Below, in pieces: positions 22,156 through 35,500 of a stretch of 64,000 nucleotides of DNA. Source of the DNA: Emmonsiellopsis sp. PD_33 (Eukaryota > Ascomycota > Eurotiomycetes > Onygenales > Ajellomycetaceae); contig JANTQF010000035.1 of assembly GCA_032988165.1 (NCBI GenBank), forward strand, positions 124,001 through 188,000, written 5' to 3'. The notes beneath the pieces were generated by a model. It ran no database searches. It was given only the letters and a program-made list of their open reading frames with translations, and was not told the DNA's origin. Positions within the stretch are counted from its first letter, which is position 1, and each line of letters starts with the position of its first letter. A program made the position numbers and the translations under genes.

Positions 22156-25100
22156 ATGGCTCCACTGCCGGAGGTGTATTTTCCATCCCTGGACGAATGC
22201 TTCTCCGGGGATATCCAACTGATGTATGTCTGCCTTCATTTGCGCGACGAGTTGAGATTATACTGACTGGCTTGTGGCTAGATCCTGGAAAGCTGCGTTT
22301 CTGCGGCTGGTAAATGCTGAAGCAGATATAGACGAAACGGACAGTCTTTACAAGTTTCTCTCCTGTCCAGAAAGCATCCGTGTCTTGTCCGATCCCTTCA
22401 CACCCTTCCCTGTCTCCAACGAGCGATCCAAAGCCGAATTCCAGTCCAAAACTGCCGCCATTAACGCGCCGACGTCTTCTCGAGCCCCTTGCAATCTAGA
22501 AGAAATAAAAAACGATTCTACATGGTTAAGCGAACGGGTACAAATTGACGAACTCTCCGCGCTCAGAATTGTTGTCTCTGAATGGCAAAGCCGAGCCCGC
22601 GACCAGCTTCTAAGTAAATTCTCCGAAGAAGAAACGACAAGCTTGCAAGATGCCATTGGCGCTGGTGGTTTGTCGCAGTCTACCAGAGCGGTTCAGGCTA
22701 CCGAAATCTTAAAATACAAAGGCATTGAAAGCACGGAACCTGACGGGTTTTCGGTGGATGAATTGCGGCATCTGAAGCTATTTCAGCTTTTTTTGGCCGA
22801 AAAGCAGCATATTCTAAAGCTCTCCCAGCGCTTGCTAGCTGTGGCTCTAAGGGGGAGACTACCTACGAGCTACGATTCGCCGATCCAGAAATCCCAGAAG
22901 GAACGTGGCCAAACGAAATTGGAAGAGTTGGCCCGGTCAATATTCGGTATCTCGTCGACTGAGGCCCAGAAGCTCCCTGATAGTCTCTCTCCAGAAAAGT
23001 GCATCGACGCTGTTAAACTCCGAATCAAGAGTCTAGAGGCAGGGAGTGGTTGGCTTACCCCTGATGCCCCCAGCGCGGAAATAGAACAGTCCTGGTGCAC
23101 CAGTATCCTTGGGGAGCTTAACCTGATACTTCAGTTCCTCTTCCTTGGACTCCAGTTATTAAAGACTATCCCATCTGCAGAACTACTTCTGTCATGGCTC
23201 CGTTTAATGGCCGAGTATGATTTCCTTGAAATGCTTCGTCCAGTAAGTTTGCTCCACCAGTGGTGTTTGTTGTCCGTGTAGCTTACTTAATCTTTTATAG
23301 GCCACAGAAGAACAAGCAGTTATTATAGCCCCTCTCCAGGCCCTGATCGCGATAACGAGTCTCTCTTTCCTTAAATTGCGGTCGTCTGTCTCTTATTTTG
23401 AAGCAGCGTCGCGTTCGTCTGGAACCGCCGAACCTAGAATTGGCAATTCACCTTTTTTCCTATCCCGTGACAATGTCGGCGAGATAAATGAAATATGCTT
23501 GAAGGCGGCCAGTGTTGGTTGCTTGAACTCGATGCCGATGGTGTTTGGCTGGGCTGTTATCATGTTCTCAGTGAGGGAAATTGCGCTTGCGACCAAAGAA
23601 GAACGCGAACTTCAACAAGCTCAGTACGCTATAGACTCCTTCAACAGCAATGCTCCATCGTCTTCTCCATCACGGGCTGCGGAACAATCGATTTTTGAGG
23701 ATATCTTCGAGAAGGCACGCAACCCAGCCTTTGACGAGGACTTTGTGAAGTTTTTAGTCTCCACATCCGTTGATAAATGTCAATTATTTGACATAATCAT
23801 TAACCTTGTCGATAATCTTGGACCAATCTCAGGTGCTGGGGATGGTGGTCTGACAAGTCGTTGGATTCGTGTGGAGCTACTCGATCTAACCCGTGCGAGT
23901 ATCGAGTTCTTGGACTATATTCCCGAAGTTATCTCGTCCATTCTATGCATAGTCGGTGGCCCCACGGACGATTGCAATCAAGCCTCTAGGTCAGGACCAA
24001 GTGATGGCTGTGATCCTAGATCAATGTTTATTCGAGACCCGGTCCTCATTGGTCGGGTTTTCAGAGTAGCAAAATCTAGGTTTCCATATGAAGCTATCAA
24101 CTTCTTGAAAATATGCAGAACTCTTTCAGGCTCCGGCATAGTCAATGATGATGGTCTGCCTTACGTTGCCCAGGAGCTAGAGAATATGGAGACATATACA
24201 CAGATGATTTCCGCCGGTTTTCAAGGATACCAACCGATCCGGGAGGACGAGAACGCAAATTTTGTCGGGCTAATACGGCCTTTACCGATGCAGGAAACGG
24301 CCACGTCAAAAGGCACGTCCGAAAACGGGTCAAATTCTAATGCGATTGTCCTCGCCGAGGCCTCCATCATCCCGCCAGATGCAGTCGGCCAGGTCGTAAA
24401 TGAGTCAAAACCCGCTGTGATAATGTGGTATCATCAATATAACTGCCTTGGGTTTCTTGGGAAATGGCTGGAACAAGCAACCGATACCCGTAGATCCGGG
24501 TACGAGCCCGAGGACGAGGTTATGGCCGAGATAATCGGGCTATTCGCCGATCTGATCACGTCCGCACAAGCCTACTCAAAGCAGAATGGCACGGAGTCTA
24601 GCGCCAAACGGATTCTAGAAATGGCGAGCGATGGGCTCAGTCGTCATGGGGATATCATTTCAGTTGTCTTCGACATTTTTGAGCGGGGCCTCCAAAATAC
24701 CATCAACAGGCGGGGGTCAAACCGAAATCTCCAGCCAATCATATCGTGTCTACAATTCATCAGCGCTGTCATATCGATTATTCCCGGCCGAGTATGGCCG
24801 TATCTTGCTCGCAGCAGCTTTATTGGTTCTGATGGTAAAGGGGGGATGTTGGCTACCGTCGTGTCCTCCATTGAAGCAAGCTCAGGGGATTTCTCGTTCC
24901 TGATTACCGCCATTAGAATGTTTGACAGCTTGATTGATGATGCTATTATTCACGCCGGAGTTCGTCGCACCGCGGGCCATGTTTCTTCCAAATCCGGTCA
25001 TGTTGCTGAGTTCAGTGCAGGCGTTCCGCCGTACATTATGCGCAACTTCTTGCTAGCTTTGGTTCGAACAATGGTTGAAGCCTACAACAGTAACGCGACA

Positions 25101-27871
25101 TGGAGATATAATGATATCCGACAACAGCTGACGATCAACACCTCCCTCGCTATCTCCCTAGAAAAGGTCATTTATTGCACATATGCAGTCGATGATACAT
25201 CGGATCTCGATTCTAAGTTGACTGGAGTATTTTCAAGCTCAGCTAGCTATGTTCTGAACGTCCTTCGCCCAACATCAGTCCAGGAACTACCGTTTAATCC
25301 AGTCCTCCGCACTATTCTCAACAGTCTTCAAACTTCAACTTCCACAAGCGACCTCAGAGCCCTCACGCTTCAAACGCAGCATGTCCAATCAGCATTGAAA
25401 CTTTCAGAGCGATTGGTTCAGGCTGGCAAACTACTTGGATCCCCAATGTCCATGCTAGAAACTCAACTGTTTAAAGCCTCTCCTATATTAATTAGACTCT
25501 ATGCGCTTTCCTATGACTATCAACTTTCAGTTGTTTCTCTCATAGAGCTCCTGATCACATATGCTGCTCTCGACCCCGATCGTGAGCCGCCTTCTCTCCT
25601 TGGTCACATCGGCGCAAAGTCATCCTGTCACTTCCTCGACTGTCTCGCGAAATTCGATCGCCCATTTAAGCAACCGGCCCTATATGCATCAATATGGGAT
25701 CTGCTTTCCACTATCATTAGCAAGCGCCAACAATGGCTAGCCGTTTTTTTGCTCACTGGCACTTCCGCTCGAGATTCATTGAAAAAGAACGACAAAGATA
25801 AAGCTTCTACTATGAATGGACAGCCCTTCCTCGGCATATCTCTCGACTTACTCGCCAAAATCGATACAATTCATCCTCGGGTAGCCATATCGGCTCTAGA
25901 TTTTGTTGCAAGGGCACAAGAACATTGGTTATGGGCCACTCCACAGATTAAAAACCATTCGAAGTTTTTCTCGAAAATTGTAAGTTTCGTGGCTGGTTTA
26001 GATATGCGCAAGTTTTCTGCCCTAGATCAGTGTTTCAACACAAAAATAGCGGCATTGGTGGCAGACATTTGTGCCGTCTATTTGCATAGTGCGAAAGAAT
26101 CGCGAGATCAATCCTTTTTCAAAACACTTATACCTCTTATCTCCTGGTTTGCCGATAACGCGGTCGACGTGGCTGGATATAACGCCTCGTTACATGCGAA
26201 TCTCCGGAAGAATTTTGAGATGAAGTATCCCGGGTGCAAGGCAATCAACATGAAACGGACTGTGTTCGTACGCTCTGAACTTGGTGAAAATTACTTTTAC
26301 GACGTCGCCCTAGGGAGCAAACTTTTCGGATATGACTTTGCCTGGGATGGAACTCGGGGCCAAGGATTCGTGGAGGAAGTCAAGCGGGCTAACCTAAACC
26401 TATCACTTGTTGAAGCCCAAATGGTATGTTACCGTCTCTTTCTTCGAAATCACAAAATTCTAATCATTCCTAGACTCTCCTCCATAGCTGGAAGTTCCTC
26501 GCCATCGAACACTGTGCTGATTTCATGCCCGACCGTGAAATCCAAAAATCAATGGCACGTGTTGTCCGCCGCTGTCTAGCTTCGAATTCACAAACCATCC
26601 CAAATGAAAATATTTTTTATAGGATACAGCAAACGCGCGCAGAGTTTGCCTTGGCACTTCTCCAACGACTCGTCGATGCTCGCTCAAGAGGCAATGAAGT
26701 CTTTGAGCTTTTGAGGGTTGCGTGGGATGCTACCCGGTTCCGAAATTCTTCGTATGAGAATGCACTTGTTAACGACGACACGGAATATTACGGGTTGCTG
26801 TTGAATATTCTCTTCCTTGCCTTACAATTCCATGTTGCAAGCCCGTCCCGACCAGTGCCCGAGGCTATCAGCAAGAAGCCCGAAATTTCGTCCGATTTGT
26901 CCATCGTCTTGGAGATTGTCAAAGCGATAGTCGCTCATGGATTTAGGTCACTAACGACATATTTACACGACGAGCCACAAAAGTGCAGTCCTAAAGATTT
27001 TGGGATCTTGACTGCAATCCTTCAAACCGCTCTCCGCGTAAAAGACGCAGATCGTATATATGAGCAGGCATCCTTCCATCTTGCTGATAGTGATACTCCA
27101 AGATATGCCGCCACTTTGTTTTCCTGGGCTTGCAAACTGACCGTTAACGGCGACCCAGTGTATGGCGAACTCAGCATCCTCTTTCTTCTTGAGCTCTCTT
27201 GCATTCCTTCCATGGCTGAACAAATGGCGGCCGAGGGGATCCTAGTCAAACTGTCTACTTTCAAACTGACCGATATCTTGCGTCAACCAAATGGATGTGG
27301 CCCATTCGACCCAATACCCAGGCTATTTGCGATCTGGAATTCTGGATTTCTTCCCCTATGTCTAAATCTGCTCTACAGCGTTGGTCGAGCTGCGCCAGAA
27401 GTTGCTGCCTTTCTTAACCAGTTTGACGGACAGCTGCAACGAGCATCGGGGGCGTTTTCAATCGGTCAACCCACGACGGCGGCCACTGCTTTCCCGGCTT
27501 CTAATCAGCTTGCATCAAGTCAGCACGTGAAGCGACTATCTCTCAGTATGGCCACAGAAGCATGCTCGTTGGCTCTGATATCCCTGATTGTCAAGAAATA
27601 CAGAGAAGCAGGCGCTAGCACTGGAGTAGATGCCCAGAATATCCAGGAACTCAAATGGGATGGAGCACAAGTGAAAGACGATATCGAATCCCTCCTTGAG
27701 AAACGATCAACTCTCCGCTCCCGGATCGTTGCCACAAATGAAAACGAGCTTGCAATGTCCCGACGTGAACCGGTCGACCGTAGTACCGGTTGCCAGAATC
27801 AGCTGGAGGAGAAGATTGTGAAAGAACTTCAGACGACAGTGATGTGCCTAAACGGTGGAGAAACAACATAG
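22156..27871 (+). CDS. nup192: NUP192 (Nup205 family), inner-ring nucleoporin
   Basis: Exons 22156-22223, 22282-23242, 23301-26423 and 26474-27871 give 1849 residues, near the 1,700-1,800 of other fungal Nup192. All junctions keep phase, and the introns are 50-58 bp. Nup192 is a large alpha-solenoid scaffold of the nuclear pore inner ring that binds Nic96 and Nup53. Evidence is family-wide similarity rather than a motif: the N-terminus MAPLPEVYFPSLDECFSGD leads into SWKAAFLRLVNAEADI and helical repeats to the end, including FAIWNSGFLPLCLNLL. The start is the first ATG of a short 68-base exon; the downstream exon has no in-frame ATG at the conserved beginning. It shares a promoter with trpC. 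Confidence 0.92.
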
Positions 27872-28815
27872 ACAATATTTCGATTATCATTTTTCAGCAT
27901 TTGAAGCGACGATACAGTTTGGAAGGCAAAAATCGGGGGTGTTCAGGCTATCTTTTTGTTACTTAAGATTTTGTTCTCCTTTGTTTTGATGACTGAAGAC
28001 ACCATGTAATACGAAAGGCCAGATTACTATTTAATCAGCATTATTCCTCGGCGCTATCGCTCCATGAACAATGTCGCCTCAATAATTGATGAAATGAATC
28101 CCTTATGGTGAGGGTGCCCAAATCTCACCCTGTTGAGCGGCAGTCTTGTACAGCGTCCAATCAGAAAGACGGTACTGCGGAGTGCCTGTTGCCAACTGTG
28201 AGAATCCAACTTGACCAAAAAGGATCAATCCTTATAGTAAGGATAGTTCTATGTATTTATACCAACTCCCGCTACCGGTGACTTCGGCGACCAGGATCCT
28301 TCTTCGGCGATACCTCAATAAACTACCGAACGGACGGCTTTTGCTTTTTGTCACGAAGAACGTGGTGTCTGTCTCTAATAAACACACGCACCTACACAAG
28401 ATAAGTGCTCATGGGAATCAAAAGGAAGTGAAATCAATCGCCCCAAATCTTCCTACTAGATGACTTTGAGTAGGGTTAAATATTAGCGCTGATCGTGGTT
28501 GGTGGGTCCCAGGGATTCACCTCATCCCTAGCTGGCTACCCCGGACCTCGGAGCACATGTTGCTTCTCCGCATCGAAGGATTAGTTGGATTCACTATACC
28601 CGGCTTGCCAAGGTCCATCAATTTAATGCAGACGGCCTGATGTCGTCGCAAGGAAACCGCACAGCTTCTTTGCTACCTCCGCTTCATTCTTCGGGGTCAA
28701 AGACCAGCAAAAGAACTAAATATCCAAACCCCAATTCTAATCTGTGTTCCTACTCCCTTTTCGAGACACCTCTCTCTTCATCCGGGACTGTTTCTCGCTT
28801 TCCATTTCCCTCGCC
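27872..28815. other. Intergenic, with a short LTR-like sequence
   Basis: About 940 bp between NUP192 and the next gene. At 28,197-28,221 there is a TGTGAGAATCCAACTTGAC sequence that recurs at 41,382-41,406 with one mismatch and then diverges. TG at the start of a shared dispersed sequence suggests an LTR edge, but I could not find its other end or a target duplication. The rest contains the promoter of the following gene. Confidence 0.4.
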
Positions 28816-30716
28816 ATGCCTTTGAAGAGCAGATGGTCCATCCCGATCCCAGACGCGTCCTTGCCGACAGTAATATTCAAGTCGCCAATAGCTCCTTTGT
28901 CCAAAACCAGACGATGTTTCTCAGATGCTAGTCATCCAGACACTCGTTTTTTTAGCAGACATGACTACCGTCTCTGGTGCCAGAGGTTTGCTGCGGGGTT
29001 GAGAAAGTCCGGTCTCAAGACAGGTGACCGCGTCCTTCTCTTTTCTAGCAATGACCTGTTCTTCCCCGTGGCGTTTATGGGGATTATCATGGCAGGTGGT
29101 GTCTTCACGGGTGCGAATCCAACATATACCCCGAGAGAATTGGCGTACCAACTGAAGGACAGCGGCGCGACATATCTGTTATGCGCCGAAGGGAGTCTCG
29201 ATACGGGTATCACTGCTGCGGAGTCGATTGGTATGAGTAAAGACAAAATTTTCGTGTTCAACGGTGCATTGTTCGAAGGCAAAGGCCAGGCAGTCAAAGG
29301 ATGTCGCCATTGGGTGGAACTTATGGCTTCTGCAGCGGAGGGAAGCAACTTTGCTTGGGATCCTTTGACCGGTCCAGGGGAGTCAGGACGTACTTTGGCG
29401 GTAACATTCCCTAGTCCCTACCACCTACTCTCCACGGTCTACGTCGAATCCTAACATACCTACATGTAGCTTAATTACTCAAGCGGCACAACAGGGGTTC
29501 CCAAAGGCGTCCAGATAACCCATAGGAACTATGTCGCAAACACGCTCCAGTTTAATCACAGTGCGTACCTGCGGAGTGATTGGGAAGAGAGGCAGAAGGA
29601 AGCGCGCTGGCTGTGCTTCCTCCCGATGTACCATGCCATGGCTCAGAATATCTTCATTGCTTCGTCCCTAATGCGCGAAATTCCGGTTTATATCATGGCG
29701 AAATTTGACTTCATACAATTGCTCGAATCCTTGCAGAAATTCCGCATCACAGACTTGACAGTTGTACCACCTATCGCAGTTGCGCTAGCAAAGCATCCAA
29801 TCGTCAAGAAATACGACCTAAGCAGTATACTGGCTGTGGGTTGTGGAGCAGCACCATTGGGAAGGGAGGTCAGTGAAGAGCTTGAATCGCTGTTCCCAGC
29901 GGGGAAGCTCAATGTTAGACAGGGATGGGGGATGACAGAGTATGAAGGTCCCCCAACCCCTTTTGATGTCCGATGCTTGGAAAGCTAATTGTTCGTCCCC
30001 CCCTCCTCGCCAGAACTACATGCTCGATTCTCGGATGGGACCCCAACCACACAGGCACCAGTGCATCCGTCGGGGAATTAAACCCCAACTGTGAAGCAAG
30101 GATAATGGCCAGCGATGGCGCTACGGAGCTTGGTCGCAATGAACGGGGTGAAATCTGGGTTAGAGGTCCAAACATCATGAAGGGTTACTGGAATCGACCC
30201 GACGCGACCAAGGAAACTGTGACGGAAGATGGGTGGCTGAAAACCGGTGATATTGGCTACGTGGATGACACGGGAAAGTTCTACATCGTTGATCGGATTA
30301 AGGTATATCTGCAATTCACGTCTCTCTCTAAATTTTGTGCATCTTAACATTGACCGTATTGCTTCTCCTTTTAGGAACTCATCAAGGTGAAGGGTAACCA
30401 GGTTGCGCCAGCGGAGCTAGAAGCAATTCTCCTTGAGCACCCTGCCGTCGCAGATGCCGCAGTCATCGGTGTCACCAAAGATGGCGAAGAGTACCCTCGC
30501 GCATATATCACCGTTGCTCCCGGAAAGTCTGTCACTGCGGATGAAATAGTCAATTTCATCAAGGAAAGAGTGACTCCCACGAAGCGGATCACCGGTGGTG
30601 TCATATTCATTGATGCTATTCCGAAGAATCCCTCTGGTAAGATCTTGAGGAAATTACTCCGTGATCAAGCAAATGAGGAGGTGAAGAGACAGCAGACAGG
30701 AAGTTCAAAACTATGA
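28816..30716 (+). CDS. Peroxisomal 4-coumarate-CoA-ligase-like acyl-CoA synthetase
   Basis: Exons 28816-29400, 29470-29939, 30014-30302 and 30375-30716 give 561 residues. ANL-family enzymes join a carboxylic acid to CoA through an acyl-adenylate. The P-loop-like A3 motif YSSGTTGVPKG lies just after the first intron. LPMYHAMAQ, GWGMTETTCS (rebuilt across intron 2) and KTGDIGYVDD follow. IKVKGNQVAPAELE and the catalytic-lysine region PSGKILRK are near the end. The C-terminus is SKL, a perfect type 1 peroxisomal signal, so import into peroxisomes is expected. The substrate is unknown; aromatic acids or fatty acids are possible. The start MPLKSRW is preferred over an in-frame ATG at 28,744 because it fits the family. 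Confidence 0.92.
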
Positions 30717-31220
30717 TTAGATCTCTAGGAACGATATATTTTCGGGCGCATCACGGTTCTTTTTTCCTCGTTCCTTGACTATATAGTTACTTCTTTGCAA
30801 AGGTCGTTGCAAGTGCGAGTTTACTGTGGCACATTACTTTGTAGTATACATCGATTTACCATTATGTACGGCTGCCTTGCTTAGAGTATTATGATAATTA
30901 GTTACACTGGCTTATCGCAACACAGTATGATCTAACCAGATAAACTCACCATCAGGGGCTCTTTTGAAGTCGTAATTAATCGGCTATCCAGAGCCTAATA
31001 TCTAAACATCATGCCTTTGAATTATCTCTACCTCTATCACTTCCAAACGCGATAAAAACAGTGTCATGTGATGGCAGTAATTAGTTCCAGATAGTATCTA
31101 GTTAGTTATAAAAATAGGTCGGGATCTTTCGAATTACACTACTGTCAGCCAGCCATCGACCTTCTCGTCGTGCATTATGCATCCATATCAACATGAGAGA
31201 AAGACACGCGTTACGCTGAC
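30717..31220. other. Intergenic, nothing recognised
   Basis: About 500 bp, moderately AT-rich, between the acyl-CoA synthetase and the F-box-like gene. It should hold the 3' UTR of one and the promoter of the other. No repeat or open frame stands out. Confidence 0.4.
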
Positions 31221-32528
31221 ATGATGCCTTCACTCCGCAAGTCACTGCGTGATTCTATTTCGCGCTTCAAACTCCCCCCCAGGCGTCACGGAGATTCCCA
31301 AGGCCATCCTCCTGCAAAAGCACAGCCCGCCTCAGAATGGCGCGCAGAGCTCCCCGCCTCGTTAGCAAACCGAGCCTCAGGACGACTAGACACACTACCC
31401 ACAGAGATACTCGAGCAGATATTCTTGTACTGTCTTAGCACCAACCTGGCACGAGCGTCTTATTCCCTGGCAGCAGCCCTATCGAGTGAGAGAATATATC
31501 GACTACTGATCCTCCTCTCATTCTGGCATGACCCAAACCAAACTGGCGGCGGCTGGGAGTCAAGTCTCGAACGGCCATTTGGTTACGAACCACTATGTCT
31601 AGAAGGCCGATTAGCGCTACAGTACGAAATTTCAGACTTCAGATGGTTTACCGTGGATCGCATCAAAAAGCATGTCCCTGAACTTTTCCGCCTCTGTATC
31701 CGAGGAAATTGGTTAAACTTGACGGACCTGATCATCGATCCCGCAGATCTAGAGCACCTAAGCAAGCTCGATGTCCATAACCTTCCCGAAGAAGGCAACC
31801 TGAAGTTCACAGCAAAGCATGCAGATAGCATCTCTTTATTCAGCTTACGCATATGGCCCCAGTATCAGATTGAGATCCAAGGTGGCCGATTCGTCGGTCC
31901 CGTGTTTGCCCGCCCTGTCAGCGTGCTCACTATTCCGGATAAGTTCCTCGAAGGAAATCCCTGGACGGACAAAAAACTGGATGACTTGGAGTGCATTCGA
32001 AAGTTCTGCGGTTGCTTGTTTGAAAAGGATGTCATACCCACCGTCTCAACCGCGAAGGCTCTGGCCGGGATCCGCGGCGCAATCAACGAAGGGAATATAC
32101 GTGCTCTTCGGGATCTGCTCGAGATACACGAGTATTTTAGCCGGCGCCGTACCTTGAAATGGTACCAGAAGATCGCTTACAATCTGCCGTCTGACTTGTT
32201 CACCGCCGCAATCTGCGCTGATGGGGGGCATGAGATGAGAGCTGAGATGTTCAAACTATTGTTACGTGCCAGTGCGGAGTCAATACCTGCCAATGATCCC
32301 GCTGTGCTCGGGTGGGCCAAGGAGGCTAAATCTCGTGACGATAAATTTGGACAGTGGCTCCTTGATTTTATTGACCAGCTACAAGAAAGTGCTGACGGAA
32401 CTATTGGCGGTGTAGATGGATTGTTTCTCTATGGTCGCTTGAACAAGTCTCATAAACTGAGTGGGCGGCTGCTAGAGGATTGCGATTATCCGTCATGGGG
32501 TGTTGAAGTGGGCATCGTTTCGGACTAA
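31221..32528 (+). CDS. F-box-like domain protein
   Basis: An intronless frame of 435 residues from two adjacent ATGs (31,221 and 31,224). After a basic, Pro-rich N-terminus, residues about 54-75 read LDTLPTEILEQIFLYCLS, a good match to the start of fungal F-box-like domains, which dock on Skp1 in SCF ubiquitin ligases. The rest (about 76-435) has no repeat or catalytic motif I recognise. In related fungi such genes form large, variable families whose targets are mostly unknown, so substrate recruitment is an inference. Intact length, normal GC content and an ordinary ATG context support a real gene. Confidence 0.75.
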   Translation: MMPSLRKSLRDSISRFKLPPRRHGDSQGHPPAKAQPASEWRAELPASLANRASGRLDTLPTEILEQIFLYCLSTNLARASYSLAAALSSERIYRLLILLSFWHDPNQTGGGWESSLERPFGYEPLCLEGRLALQYEISDFRWFTVDRIKKHVPELFRLCIRGNWLNLTDLIIDPADLEHLSKLDVHNLPEEGNLKFTAKHADSISLFSLRIWPQYQIEIQGGRFVGPVFARPVSVLTIPDKFLEGNPWTDKKLDDLECIRKFCGCLFEKDVIPTVSTAKALAGIRGAINEGNIRALRDLLEIHEYFSRRRTLKWYQKIAYNLPSDLFTAAICADGGHEMRAEMFKLLLRASAESIPANDPAVLGWAKEAKSRDDKFGQWLLDFIDQLQESADGTIGGVDGLFLYGRLNKSHKLSGRLLEDCDYPSWGVEVGIVSD

Positions 32529-35500
32529 ACTATTTGTGTTGGCGATATCAAAAGTCAAACTGGGCATCTTCCTTTCGTCTGGAACTATCGTTGAGTGGCC
32601 ATTGGACTACATACTGTTCCTGAGATGGGCAGCATGTTTATTCCCTCTATTCATAGTCGGGGGAACAGTGTCCCATCTTTCCTATTTGATTTGAACCCGG
32701 CATCCTATCACTAACATCCCAAAAAGTTAGCTAGATATCGAATCTATCGATTAAATAGCACATTGATCCCATGCAGATCAAACTATGACAGATCCTTCAT
32801 CCCCCCCGCCACCCAACATATTCACCACCACCCCCAAATCCCGGCATTCGCCATTACACCTCTAGAACTTATGTCTCACTGTCCACAGACAGGGATCAAC
32901 CCATTATCCCAAGCCTATCGAAACGAACGGGGAAACACCAATGATCCCTCGATCAACTAAAATCGGCAATAAACGATGGCAAATTGACAACTAGCAAGTA
33001 GAACTTGCAGAATCATCTTCCTGTATAGTCATAGCTGATAGTATGATTCCTGAACACCTGATTGATTCAAAATAGGCGGGAGCAAGTGGTCTCAATTTTG
33101 CGCCTTGGTGTATAGTTCGTTCAACCCTGTTTCTATCAGCAAGAAACTGTCGGATAAATAGAAACGTGGGTGATGCGTTGGCAGCTCATCCATGACTGCC
33201 AGTGACTGTTGCAGAGGCGATGGCAAACATGGCTCATATGAGAGCATCTGATTGCGTGAAACAGGTATGTATGTCCAGATCCCAGGGATGGGCTCATTTG
33301 TGCCGATGAGATCTAGCCGCATTTTCGTAGAATAGGACGTTGGGTGATGAATTAGTTAGTGGTGAGTGGCGGGGAAAAAGTTTTGTCAAGTGTCTCACGA
33401 AAAAGCCCGCTTTCTAAGCATTGTAGGATTATTTGACTCAAAGTTGTAGAAAATGTCGTTGTGAATCGCCGCCGGAGACCATTTGATATTGAGTGGCGGT
33501 TTGTACAGTACATCTTTGATTTTTAATCTACCAACAGGGTCTTTTTTCGGCGAGGTTCATCTCCGAATTTAATCTGCCAATGAGCGACAACTGCATTGTC
33601 CGTCTCTAGCGCGTGATCTCCATGATCAGCCAATCGCTGCCAATCCTCCCAGCTGCAGAATCTTTTTTTCTGAGATGCTGCATCAAAATTCGCCAGAACT
33701 ATATCACCCCTTTCCCCCCCCACCCCTCACCCCGCCCCCACTTCTTCCACTTTCCCTTGCACCATCATATTTTCACAGCTCTGCATTTCGAATCGAAATC
33801 GCCTCTCCGCCACCTATCTGCAGCTTGAAGAGGAGAAGAAGACGTGGCGGATTCAATCAAGGAAATGTGATATGGTTAGAATATTCATCACCAAATCACA
33901 TCGAAAAGAAACCGAATGAAGAGCGTTGCGTTACATTCAGATGGAGCAAGCATGCTCCCAGTTACCAATTTTTCATTCTTCGCCGCAGAAGAACCCAGAC
34001 TGGGACTGGGCAGCGGTCAATATTCCGAGCACCTTAGTTGAGCGGCCAGCATCATCCCACATCTGATCTCTCTAGATCATCCACTGGCTCCAAGTGAGCC
34101 CCTAACAGGTTCATGCTTTGCTTGTGGTGGCGGTCTTTCTGATGGAGACATCAAGCTCAACGTGCCATGGCTGGGGGCAAGGAATACTAGGGGGTGCTAG
34201 ATACGAAATGCAGCGGGCAGCTGCATGTCCTCTTCAAGATTATGCATTTCCCAAACTGGTCTCTATGAAGCCGGACATGACGCACCGGCCAAGCATCCCT
34301 CACCAGGATGTGCACTCTAGCAAAAACGTGGTCAAATCATTGCAGTTCAATGTGTTGGTGGCCAATTATTGGAATGGCATAGCGAACTCCCGTCCCCGGT
34401 ACCCCGGAAGTTAGGGATCTGATGCCGAGATTTGAATGAAGGGATGGGTTGCAGACTGTCCCCTGCGCTGAGGTTTGTTTGCATTCTATCTGCCCAAAAT
34501 CTGTGTCCAGGGCGGGCCTAATTCGGTCTCCATGCAGATCGAGAACACACAGCTGAAGAACTACAGCAGTGTTTTGCGTCATATGTACCGCGACTTGCAT
34601 ATGCAGAATGCATCAGTCTTCCTTCCCCTTGCCCTCTCCAAGTATGGATGAAGGATGATCAGGTGAGATCTAATCCGGCTATGTATCATAGTCCATGTGA
34701 TAGGCGGGTATGTAATATGGCTAGAGCCTGTTCGAAGGACTGCTAATATGTAGCAACATCTGCCTAGCCTGATACATGGAGCCATCGATCGCGCTTGCAA
34801 ATCCGCCAGAGCCCCGCAGAAAGCTAAAGGCCGAACAATCCCGGCGTCCGGCTCAGCTGCGCGGGGTCTTCTCTAAGCGCAAGCGGGATGGATTGTATAC
34901 ATTATGCGAAAAGATCGTGGATGGCTGGAGGCGCTTCATAGATAGCGTAGAAATCAGCATGCATACAGGCCCTGCGCGATAAGCATATTCAATGTATGTC
35001 GATAGGGACACATACCGTACACACCTAAAATCAGGCAACAGCTGAATAGAATCCAGTCAAAATAGGGTTGGACAGTATGTCAATAGGTAGTTAATAATGT
35101 GGCTGCATCTCAAATCCCACACTCTAAAAATGCATGGGATCCAATGCTTGCCAGGGGCTGGCTGGGCCGCATCCAGCCCGAACATTCTCCGGTCTTTGCG
35201 CTTGACGATATTGATAATCCCCGCATGCTAAATGGGATCATGAAATCGGCGAGAGCACTAATCCAAATGATCAGTGAGCGGCAAAAGTGTGCTCGTTTGT
35301 GTGAAATGAATTGGCAAATTTCGCAACTCCGAATCGGCGATGTTTCAAAACGCCGAAGTTGCTGAAAGTCCGTGGCCAAAAAGAAAAAAAAGGTGAGAGC
35401 TAGCAAATCACTTTTCGGCAAATGTTAAGCCGAAGAGAACTGGCTGCATCGTGGCTGAAGTACACAAAAAGAGCAAGCTGGCATCCTGCCACATGGACGA

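Noticed and set aside
33092..33322. 76-codon minus-strand frame in the long spacer
   Set aside because: The translation looks protein-like, but there is no domain, partner exon or conserved context to support a gene.
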